Origin: Candidatus Barnesiella excrementigallinarum
GTDB taxonomy: Bacteria; Bacteroidota; Bacteroidia; Bacteroidales; Barnesiellaceae
DNA length: 52,025 bases
Direction: 5' to 3'
NCBI GenBank assembly: GCA_019114445.1
Contig: DXFL01000004.1
Location: 1-52,025 of the forward strand
This document shows, one piece after another, positions 45,306-51,993 of the stretch. Each line of letters starts with the position of its first letter. Within the stretch, counting starts at the first letter, position 1. A model generated the notes under the pieces. That model was not told the DNA's origin. It did not search any database and worked only from the letters and a program-made list of their open reading frames with translations. The position numbers and the translations under genes are program-made.

Positions 45306-47641
45306 TAGTATTCCTCAGTTGGTACTAAACTTTGTAATATAGATTGCATTTCATTAACCTCTGCTTGGGATAGAGGTCGACCTTTAGTGGTAGTCCATGC
45401 TTTACTGAATGAAATAAGGTCATTTATCCATTTCAGTTTATCGGTCTTTGTTCTAAATGAATCTGATACCTGTATTGAAAACTCTTCCTCAAATGTAACG
45501 AATGACTCATCATCCTCTTTCTTTACACTCCAGTTACTTTCAATAATCTCTTTGTAGTCCTGTAGTGTCATAAGGTCTGTCCAATCCTGGCTGTCAACAT
45601 CTTCATCGTCGCCCATACGCTGAAGACATTTACCCATAATCTTTTTCACCTTACTCTCCCAGATACTTCCGTATAATTCTTCAAGTTTTCTAAGAATGGT
45701 CTCTTTTATGTGTTTCTCGATCTGTCGACCATACACTTTTCCTTCCTCTTGCAAGTCTTTATCTTGTGTTTCAAGCCAAGCTCCTAGACCTTTTGGATTA
45801 TATTCCGGCATCTGTTTATGAATGGCATTTTGATACATTCGAAGCCATAGCGTGTCCGCACCTTGACCCTTGATTAAGCGAATTTGCGTTTGTTCATCTA
45901 TTGGCATATTGCACAAATAATCGATTAGCACATCAAAATATGGAGCCATTGCATCTACCTGCTCTTTGGTGCTAGATTTTTGCGACAACTTCTCACTTCT
46001 GATTAGACTCTCATTTAAAGATGCAATTAAAGAAACAAAAGCATATGTACCGCGATTACACTCAATGAAGGTCTCATATTCTTCCTTGTGCTCATCGATC
46101 ATTTTATAATAAACATAAGCATAGCAATCCTTTATTAAATTCGATATTCGTTTCTGTGCATCCAACATTGCTTTGTTATGCTCAACGCAGTTAGTGTTGT
46201 ATAGACAAACATCCGTATGATCTGTAAACTCTTTCTTGGTCGCTTTAGGTAGCAGTGATGATTTAGACAGCGCTGTATCAAATGGCTTTAATTGCAGTTT
46301 TGCAGTATCTTCTCCAATCGCAATCTTACGGGCCAAAACACTGCTATTATCCCTGCCGAGTTGTTTAATAATGGATGAACGCAACGCCTTTAAACGCGAA
46401 TCTAAATGTGGAGACTCCCAGTTCAAATCCTCGTTTAAATCTAAACGCAAGCTCGGGCTAACAGCCTTTTGATGCTCATTGATATCCATAAATATTCTGA
46501 GCTGTTCATCTGATGGCAAACCATCAAACGCAACCACAGGAATTGTATTCGTATCTTTATATTTTGAGCCTGCGTAACCATATACACGATGTTGGCCATC
46601 TATGATATATGCAATGCAATAGGCGTTCGGAATGGTAAGGTATCCTAATTTTGTTCTCGTATCATCAGATCCGCCAGGAGCCAAATCAAACTGAATTCTA
46701 TTTTTCCTCTCAGAATCATCAAAATTGATAATTACAGAATTAGGAAAGTATCCATTTTTCTTATCAATAAATTCCCCAATACCCTTCAATCGCGAAGGCA
46801 CAAGCAATCTCTGATATGTTGGCATAGTGATTTGCGTATTGACTCTTGTTCGATGCAACACAAAGCCAATCTTTAGCAATGTGGCTGGCTCGATAGAAAG
46901 CATATAATACGTGTGACCACCCATCATACCTTTTAATGCTGGGATACGAATTTTATCATTATTGATGCGTTCGTGTCGGAACATCAAACCATAGAACTGA
47001 TATATAACCGTTGACTTATATGCCTTTATGAGACTATTTACATAGTCGTATGTATTGTCGGTAAACTGGAAGATCTTATTTTCTGCCAATCTCTTTTCAT
47101 CTTCACATCCCTCAGCAAATGTGTAATTGCGTGTTGCAAAAATAAACTTAACCTTTTTGTCCTCTCCGTATATTTGGCGCAAAGCCTTCATCACACCATC
47201 CCTATATAAACGCATATCGTCTATATCTTTTTTGAATGATGCGGGCTTAATGTTTTCAGTGGCCTTACACTCAACAACAAATATAGCCTCTTCGCCAATA
47301 GCAACAACATCAAGTTGATGTTTGTCTTCTGGATTATCCCCCCATTGTACAACTAAATTCTCATCATAATTAAGGTGTCTAAATCCAAGGTTATAGAACA
47401 TACACCAAATATCATCCTCAAACCTTCTTCCTGCTGGTTTGAGTTTTTGAATCCTTGCCTTGTATTTTAATTTAGATACTTCTTCCCAACCATTTGAGAG
47501 ATAGTCATCTAATTCATTTAGTAAAACTGTTTGTGTGTCGTATGGGTTCTTTTTTGCCTTAAACTTCTTGGATAGCATAGACATGTCATCGGTCATATGC
47601 TCCTTAATTGCTTGAATTTGAGAGATTGTCAAAGAGGCCAT
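45305..47641 (-). CDS. PD-(D/E)xK nuclease-DGQHR fusion protein
   Basis: 778 residues in two recognisable parts. Residues about 70-165 resemble a PD-(D/E)xK restriction-type nuclease: RRFEDDIWCMFYNLGF, then the catalytic-type pair HQLDVVAIGEEAIFVVECKATEN (Asp111, Glu124-Cys-Lys126). Residues about 235-400 are a DGQHR/DndB-like domain with AYCIAYIIDGQHRVYGYAG (DGQHR at 348-352) and IPVVAFDGLPSDEQLRIFMDINEHQKAVS. The remaining 370 residues are helical with no recognised fold. DGQHR proteins regulate or sense DNA modification in dnd and dpd systems. Here the nuclease fusion beside a methylase suggests discrimination of modified DNA, as inference only. Confidence 0.85.
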   Translation of the reverse strand: MASLTISQIQAIKEHMTDDMSMLSKKFKAKKNPYDTQTVLLNELDDYLSNGWEEVSKLKYKARIQKLKPAGRRFEDDIWCMFYNLGFRHLNYDENLVVQWGDNPEDKHQLDVVAIGEEAIFVVECKATENIKPASFKKDIDDMRLYRDGVMKALRQIYGEDKKVKFIFATRNYTFAEGCEDEKRLAENKIFQFTDNTYDYVNSLIKAYKSTVIYQFYGLMFRHERINNDKIRIPALKGMMGGHTYYMLSIEPATLLKIGFVLHRTRVNTQITMPTYQRLLVPSRLKGIGEFIDKKNGYFPNSVIINFDDSERKNRIQFDLAPGGSDDTRTKLGYLTIPNAYCIAYIIDGQHRVYGYAGSKYKDTNTIPVVAFDGLPSDEQLRIFMDINEHQKAVSPSLRLDLNEDLNWESPHLDSRLKALRSSIIKQLGRDNSSVLARKIAIGEDTAKLQLKPFDTALSKSSLLPKATKKEFTDHTDVCLYNTNCVEHNKAMLDAQKRISNLIKDCYAYVYYKMIDEHKEEYETFIECNRGTYAFVSLIASLNESLIRSEKLSQKSSTKEQVDAMAPYFDVLIDYLCNMPIDEQTQIRLIKGQGADTLWLRMYQNAIHKQMPEYNPKGLGAWLETQDKDLQEEGKVYGRQIEKHIKETILRKLEELYGSIWESKVKKIMGKCLQRMGDDEDVDSQDWTDLMTLQDYKEIIESNWSVKKEDDESFVTFEEEFSIQVSDSFRTKTDKLKWINDLISFSKAWTTTKGRPLSQAEVNEMQSILQSLVPTEEY

Positions 47642-47675
47642 ATATAGTTCATTTATTTGTTAGCACTATGGTGAA

Positions 47676-48587
47676 TTAGTAATTCATAATGAGTAGTTCT
47701 GTTTCCTTTTCTCGTTTTCCAGCATGGGCGTTTATAAATCGGTGCGCCAAAATCGGTTTGATAGTATATGCATTGTATAATTTCGCAAAATAAGACTCTC
47801 CATTATTGTCTAAAGAGTTTGAGTTACTTTGCATAATCTTACATCCCTTTTGGGTTAATGTGTCACAATAGGCTTTCAATTTTTCTTGCTCTACATCATC
47901 AAATATACTATGTGTATACTCAATGAAACAAGCTGAACCAGAGAGGGGTCTATACGGTGGATCGATGTAAATAAAGTTATATCTTCTCCCTAAATGTCTT
48001 GTAATATTTTTATATCCTCCAACATATATATCTACCTTCTGCAACTCTCTGTGGCACGCCATAATTAGTTCTTCATCACAAATGTTAGGATGATCGTATT
48101 GACCAAATGGTACGTTGAATTTTCCATTAGTATTGACCCTGTAGAGACCATTAAAACAAGTCTTATTAAGAAATATAAAACAAGCTGCCCGCTTCTCTTT
48201 TGCTAGTTCCTCGTTATTATACTTCTCTCGCATTTGATAATAGTAATGCGATTTTGCTTCTATGGTAGCTAATCGATAATACTCTTCTTTTATTTCTCGT
48301 AATGGTGCTCTGAGTTTTTCTGGGTCATTTTTTATTAACAAATAACAATCTATTAAATCCTCGTTAACATCATTTATTATGGCTCGTTTTATGTTAGAAT
48401 AATGTGTTAACATATAAAATAGCATTGCTCCACCACCTACAAAGGGCTCAATGTATGTCACATTTGGCTGTCCCGCAAAGTCTTGTGGTAAGTTCTCAAT
48501 AAGTTGGCTTATTAGAGAACCTTTTCCTCCCGCCCACTTTACAAATGGTTTCGCAATAATATAATTATCTTTAATTTGGTGTTTCAT
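47676..48587 (-). CDS. Dam-family (D12 class) DNA adenine methylase
   Basis: 303 residues. KPFVKWAGGKGSLISQLI and YIEPFVGGGAMLFYML (Glu47-Pro-Phe) form the S-adenosylmethionine site. FLNKTCFNGLYRVNTNGKFNVPFG is the D12-class target-recognition segment, and FIYIDPPYRPLSG (DPPY 209-212) is the catalytic motif for adenine-N6 methylation. Dam, DpnIIA and related enzymes mostly recognise GATC, but the specificity here is not readable from the sequence. It is placed 47 bp after the HTH gene and 34 bp before the DGQHR-nuclease gene, as a restriction-modification module would be. Confidence 0.93.
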   Translation of the reverse strand: MKHQIKDNYIIAKPFVKWAGGKGSLISQLIENLPQDFAGQPNVTYIEPFVGGGAMLFYMLTHYSNIKRAIINDVNEDLIDCYLLIKNDPEKLRAPLREIKEEYYRLATIEAKSHYYYQMREKYNNEELAKEKRAACFIFLNKTCFNGLYRVNTNGKFNVPFGQYDHPNICDEELIMACHRELQKVDIYVGGYKNITRHLGRRYNFIYIDPPYRPLSGSACFIEYTHSIFDDVEQEKLKAYCDTLTQKGCKIMQSNSNSLDNNGESYFAKLYNAYTIKPILAHRFINAHAGKREKETELLIMNY

Positions 48588-48634
48588 ATAACCATTGCCC
48601 TATAATAGATTATAGGCATAATCAAATAACAATT

Positions 48635-48829
48635 CTAATTTACCAACTCTTTTGTTTTCACATTTAGTACTTTCGCTATTTGCGACAGCATCTCCAAAGA
48701 GGGCTGCATCTTGTTTGAGCACCATTTAGAAACCGTTGAGGGGTCTTTGCCTAACTGCTCGGCAAGCCATTTGCCGGTTTTCTTTTGTTCAACCAATACT
48801 ACTTTTAGTCTATTTAAATCTTTCATCAT
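48635..48829 (-). CDS. XRE-family HTH regulator
   Basis: 64 residues almost entirely made of a Cro/CI-type helix-turn-helix: LKVVLVEQKKTGKWLAEQLGKDPSTVSKWCSNKMQPSLEMLSQIAKVLNV. It is the first gene of the methylase-nuclease operon, in the position and size of restriction-modification controller proteins. It probably represses or times the operon, acting near the -7 box at 48855-48862. Confidence 0.92.
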   Translation of the reverse strand: MMKDLNRLKVVLVEQKKTGKWLAEQLGKDPSTVSKWCSNKMQPSLEMLSQIAKVLNVKTKELVN

Positions 48830-48854
48830 TTACACATTTTATTGGCGTATACCG

Positions 48855-48862
48855 CAAATTTA
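48855..48862 (-). promoter_or_regulatory. Promoter -7 box of the island defence-like operon
   Basis: Minus-strand TAAATTTG matches TAnnTTTG 26 bp upstream of the HTH gene ATG at 48829. No -33 match was seen at 18-21 bp. Sole candidate promoter for the seven-gene run. Confidence 0.5.
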
Positions 48863-49506
48863 GTGATAATATGCGAAACTGCGTCTTTTTGAAGTAACTT
48901 TTTTATCGCATGAATTGTAATTTTTATAATTCAGGGATGAACATTCGAATAGCTTATATGATTATTCGGAGCATAAAGCTTGTACATAAAGTGAAAGTAT
49001 TTGCAATATAAAAACATCAAATCCTCCCGACTTTGGAGGGTAAGATACTGATAGGTGGTTTTGGGACGCCGAAAACATTTCGGGTGCCCCAAAACACAAC
49101 TTGCTATGTTCGCTTGAACATGAATTTTCAGTGCCTGAAAATTATCCTATGGCAGCCTAAATTTTACTGAAAAATTAGCATTGGTGCGTTGGTTATAACA
49201 CTTGTTGGTTACTTGTTTATAACCAATAAGCAAAGCAAGCAATCAAGAATGAGGGCAATCATTATTGATTGTAACAAGTAATGCAATCATTCAACCTTGC
49301 AATCTCTCATACTTGCAGTCATGCAATCTTGCAATCTATCAATCACTCTTTCTGTATTTGGGATAGCGATTTACATTCTAAAATACTACCACTTATGCAA
49401 TCTAATGACACTTGACGACACGTAATGTCGGGATTGCAGAATGTATTATTTTTTGTTTTTACTTAGCAATCGAAAAGCGAATGTTTAATGTAAAAATGAA
49501 ATAGTT
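48863..49506. other. Intergenic control region with hairpins and octamer array
   Basis: No gene is seen in this 640-bp divergent gap. Between 49023 and 49143 four perfect or near-perfect hairpins lie in succession: 49023-49039, 49059-49094, 49106-49121 and 49123-49143. GGTTATAA (49191-49198) is repeated inverted at 49217-49224. From 49283 to 49346 the sequence is a head-to-tail array of eight degenerate 8-bp units with consensus GCAATCWT, with two more copies at 49239 and 49255. Such features suit an origin of transfer, an excision/integration regulatory site, or iteron-like binding of the adjacent HTH proteins. Confidence 0.7.
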
Positions 49507-49779
49507 ATGGAGATTATCAGCATTGAGAAAAAGACCTTTGAGGAGCTTGTGTCGCGCCTCAGTCAATTTATAAAGCGAATGGATAGTATCAATCGCCAGC
49601 GTAGTGGTAGGCGTATGAGCGAGTGGATGGATAATCAGGATGTCTGCCATGCTTTGAAGATTAGTCCCCGCACGCTGCAAACGCTTAGGGATAGCGGCAG
49701 GTTGCCGCACTCTAAAATCAACAACCGCATCTACTATCGCCCCGAAGATGTCGAGCGACTTATTGCAAATGATGTTTAA
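49507..49779 (+). CDS. Excisionase/MerR-type HTH protein
   Basis: 90 residues with a C-terminal winged-helix HTH: WMDNQDVCHALKISPRTLQTLRDSGRLPHSKINNRIYYRPEDVERLI (about 43-87). This HTH_17-type small protein is typical of Bacteroidales mobile elements, where tandem pairs control excision. It is the first gene of a plus-strand pair ending at the terminator at 50191-50233 and faces away from the cargo operon. Confidence 0.88.
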   Translation: MEIISIEKKTFEELVSRLSQFIKRMDSINRQRSGRRMSEWMDNQDVCHALKISPRTLQTLRDSGRLPHSKINNRIYYRPEDVERLIANDV

Positions 49780-49797
49780 CCTATAAACCATAAGCCT

Positions 49798-50091
49798 ATG
49801 AGTAACGAAGTTATCACGCACAAACACGAGTGGGTACGCGGTCTATTCTCTGAACTTGACCGCATTGCCAAAGATGCCGCAACGATGGCAGATGAGAATC
49901 AACCGCTATTGGGTGGCGAACACTATTTGACCGACAGGGAGTTATCGCAACGCTTGAAAATCAGTCGTCGCACTTTGCAAGACTATCGCAACAACGGCAT
50001 TTTGCCGTACCGCCAACTGGGTGGAAAAATCCTTTATCGGGAAAGCGATATTGAACGAGTATTGCAAAGTTGCTATCGAGGCAAGTTTTAG
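49798..50091 (+). CDS. Second excisionase/MerR-type HTH protein
   Basis: 97 residues, similar in architecture to the previous protein: YLTDRELSQRLKISRRTLQDYRNNGILPYRQLGGKILYRESDIERVL at about 44-90. It starts 18 bp after the first gene and shares its operon. Such paralogous pairs usually act as directionality factors or regulators of element excision; binding to the octamer array upstream is possible but untested. Confidence 0.88.
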   Translation: MSNEVITHKHEWVRGLFSELDRIAKDAATMADENQPLLGGEHYLTDRELSQRLKISRRTLQDYRNNGILPYRQLGGKILYRESDIERVLQSCYRGKF

Positions 50092-50093
50092 AT

Positions 50094-50152
50094 TATACCC
50101 TATAAGGTATAATATGGGTTAAGTGCTTGCAAATTACACCCGATAGGGTATA
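50094..50152 (+). repeat. Inverted repeat downstream of the HTH pair
   Basis: TATACCCTAT (50094-50103) and ATAGGGTATA (50143-50152) are perfect 10-bp complements. The first arm also forms a local 8-bp hairpin, ATTATACC with GGTATAAT (about 50092-50113). It could be an operator or an RNA hairpin; no T-run follows. Confidence 0.65.
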
Positions 50153-50190
50153 TTATAAGTGTAAAGGAAACACTGACTGAACTTATTATG

Positions 50191-50233
50191 CAGAGTTGGG
50201 AGCGAGCTGCCTTTGTCCCCAACTCTGTTTTTT
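50191..50233 (+). terminator. Terminator of the HTH gene pair
   Basis: CAGAGTTGGG / CCCAACTCTG (50191-50200, 50218-50227), perfect 10-bp arms followed by six T residues. From here to 50492 only the inverted repeat at 50311-50479 is seen. Confidence 0.9.
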
Positions 50234-50310
50234 ATAATAATAGCGGCTTGATTATAATTTGAAGATTGATACTCTTAATAGATTTGACCTTGATTTATGC
50301 GTCGTAGGTC

Positions 50311-50479
50311 GCTTCGCTTGCTTCGTCCCAAACTCATTCTCAACTCGGACGGTGATACCGGAGAGTTTTTTCGGGTGAAAAATTATCAAAGAGAATTTTT
50401 TGCTCGAAAACCCTTGGGCTTGAACTCGCAGGTATTGCCCTCCGGGTTAACTTTATAATGGGACGAAAGCAAGTGAAGC
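50311..50479. repeat. 20-bp imperfect inverted repeat 128 bp apart, beyond the integrase gene
   Basis: GCTTCGCTTGCTTCGTCCCA (50311-50330) is complementary to 50459-50479 with one inserted base and one mismatch. The enclosed segment carries no ORF of note and is moderately G+C-rich compared with the rest of the island. It may be a structured RNA, a terminator region or the trace of a small transposable unit. Confidence 0.6.
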
Positions 50480-50492
50480 GTACCGCAGACTT

Positions 50493-51725
50493 CTATCCTA
50501 AATTCACTATCGCACTCTTTACATTCATCATATCCTTCAATATCGAACTGTCAAGCACTTTGGCATAGTGTTGCGTCATCTTGATATTAGAGTGTCCGAG
50601 CATCTTTGCTACATTCTCTATGCTTACACCGTTAGCCAAGCACACAGACGTGGCGTAGCTATGTCTTGCCACATGTGTACTAAGGTGCTTCTGAATTCCG
50701 CAGACATCGGCTATCTCTTTCAGGTAGCTGTTCATATTCTGATTGCAAGGAACAGGGAGTAATACGCCACGCTTGATGCAAGTCGGGTGGTTCTCATACT
50801 TCTTGAGAATCGCCAACGGGATATCCAACAGCGGAATATTACACATATTATTTGTCTTTTGGCGTGTCTTGCGAATCCAATAGTGTCCGTTGTTGTCTTG
50901 CACGATATGTTCGGCTGCGAGTTGCTGAACATCTATAAATGCCAATCCCGTAAAGGCGGCGAAGATAAATACATCACGCACCAATGCAAGGCGGGGTAGC
51001 GAAAACTCCTTTTGGTATATTGTCATAAGTTCGTCCATCGTCAGGAACTCGCGGACAATCTCCTTTTCGTGAAATTTGATGCCTGCAAAAGGATTCTTCT
51101 CTATCCATTCGTTGGCAAGTGCAAGGTTAATAATCTTTTTCAAGCACTTCATATAACGGATAACGGTATTCTGTTGACAATTCTTCTCGGTCTTCAAATA
51201 GAACTCAAAGGCTCGCACAAGTTCGCCGTTTACCTCGGTAATAGGCAAATCCTCTTTGTCATATTTCAGTTTGATTAGTTCGGCAAGATAGCGGGTACAA
51301 CTTTCGTATCGCCTTACGGTGATTAGGGCAAAATCTTTACCCACCAATGCTCGGCATTGCTCGTTGTGTTCACGCATAGTGCCGATAATGGTGCGTACTT
51401 GCTCCACCTTTTTGTCCACCCCGAAGAACTTTTCCTGCAATATTCGGGCAGTGATTAGTTCTCCATTCTCTTCGAGTTGCGTGTAAATTCGGTGGAGTTT
51501 GATTCGACTCTCCTCGATGTAATTGTTGAGCTCGGTTGATTTACGACTTTTGCCCCTCGCACACTCCTTTGCCTGGTTCCACGATACAGGCTCAATGCTT
51601 TTGCGGATGTTTGTTTCTACTCTTGCGCCATTGACTGTGATACGCATACATACTGAAGCCTCTCCGTTCTTCAGCAGCTTGGTTTTCTTGATAAAGAAAA
51701 GCACATTAAATGAATCTCGTCTCAT
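50493..51725 (-). CDS. Tyrosine-type site-specific integrase
   Basis: 410 residues: N-terminal arm-binding domain (1-110), SAM-like core-binding domain (about 120-220) and catalytic domain. Visible catalytic residues are His-x-x-Arg in STHVARHSYATSV, His in MLGHSNIKMTQHYAKV and the nucleophile Tyr387. The first catalytic arginine (TGLR in most relatives) is replaced in FTGLAFIDVQQL, a known feature of Bacteroides elements such as CTnDOT, whose IntDOT lacks that Arg. It catalyses integration and excision at the tRNA-Phe att sites, lying 247 bp from the right repeat and transcribed inward. Confidence 0.95.
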   Translation of the reverse strand: MRRDSFNVLFFIKKTKLLKNGEASVCMRITVNGARVETNIRKSIEPVSWNQAKECARGKSRKSTELNNYIEESRIKLHRIYTQLEENGELITARILQEKFFGVDKKVEQVRTIIGTMREHNEQCRALVGKDFALITVRRYESCTRYLAELIKLKYDKEDLPITEVNGELVRAFEFYLKTEKNCQQNTVIRYMKCLKKIINLALANEWIEKNPFAGIKFHEKEIVREFLTMDELMTIYQKEFSLPRLALVRDVFIFAAFTGLAFIDVQQLAAEHIVQDNNGHYWIRKTRQKTNNMCNIPLLDIPLAILKKYENHPTCIKRGVLLPVPCNQNMNSYLKEIADVCGIQKHLSTHVARHSYATSVCLANGVSIENVAKMLGHSNIKMTQHYAKVLDSSILKDMMNVKSAIVNLG

Positions 51726-51758
51726 TTTCTCCTACTTTTAAGTTAAACATTAGTTCGG

Positions 51759-51766
51759 CAAATGTA
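51759..51766 (-). promoter_or_regulatory. Promoter -7 box of the integrase gene
   Basis: Minus-strand TACATTTG matches TAnnTTTG, 33 bp before the integrase ATG. AGGAGA immediately precedes the start as ribosome-binding site. Confidence 0.55.
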
Positions 51767-51829
51767 GGAATCCAAGCCCGTTTTGACGCTATGCAAAATG
51801 TTGTGAATCAGCGAAAAACGCTCTTTCAA

Positions 51830-51875
51830 GGTGGAGATGTTTGGAACACCCGTTTGCTCCACCTTCTGCTCCACC
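51830..51875. repeat. Alternative hairpin with two competing arms
   Basis: GGTGGAG (51830-51836) can pair with CTCCACC at either 51857-51863 or 51869-51875. The two partners lie in a repeated TGCTCCACC. TTTGCTCCACCT (51853-51864) also occurs at the left end of the island (40508-40519), suggesting arm-type protein-binding sites. Confidence 0.55.
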
Positions 51876-51921
51876 AAAGGCGGTCGTGAACCGCACTTTT
51901 TTGCGTTTTTGGGGAAAATAA

Positions 51922-51954
51922 AAAATCCCGATTTTCGTTGAAAATCAGGATTTT
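51922..51954 (-). terminator. Island-supplied terminator next to tRNA-Phe
   Basis: 15-bp arms with one mismatch (51922-51936 and 51940-51954), loop GTT, followed on the minus strand by a T-run (TTTTTTATTTT). It lies about 25 bp past the tRNA-Phe 3' end, on the island side of the right repeat, and would replace the tRNA terminator displaced to 40281-40310. Confidence 0.8.
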
Positions 51955-51971
51955 ACATTGTTTTGCTTTTC

Positions 51972-51993
51972 TTTGCTGTGGTGCCACCAGGAA
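51972..51993 (+). repeat. Right attachment site (att direct repeat)
   Basis: Identical over 22 bp to 40309-40330. It spans the last 15 nt of tRNA-Phe (T-stem 3' strand and acceptor stem) plus 7 nt beyond. Confidence 0.9.

Larger units (their letters stand above)
40309..51993. mobile_element. Integrated genomic island at tRNA-Phe
   Basis: An 11.7-kb element bounded by a perfect 22-bp direct repeat (40309-40330 and 51972-51993). The right copy contains the 3' end of tRNA-Phe. It encodes a tyrosine recombinase close to the tRNA and two excisionase-type HTH proteins. A seven-gene minus-strand operon carries methylase, helicase and nuclease genes. Base composition appears more A+T-rich than the flanking chromosome. 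No relaxase, conjugation or replication gene is present, so it can be at most mobilised in trans. Confidence 0.9.

Noticed and set aside
47676..48587. Simple type II restriction-modification pair
   Set aside because: The neighbour is not a compact type II endonuclease but a 778-residue DGQHR fusion followed by a helicase, so a plain two-gene system does not describe the operon.
49283..49346. Repetitive GCAATC region as a CRISPR array
   Set aside because: Units are 8 bp and degenerate with no spacers, and no cas genes are present.
50401..50460. tRNA-like segment (TTGAACTCGC near 50420)
   Set aside because: Only a loose resemblance to a T arm; no anticodon arm or acceptor pairing could be formed.
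40309..51993. Prophage
   Set aside because: No capsid, portal, terminase, tail or lysis genes are present; only integrase, HTH proteins and defence-like cargo.
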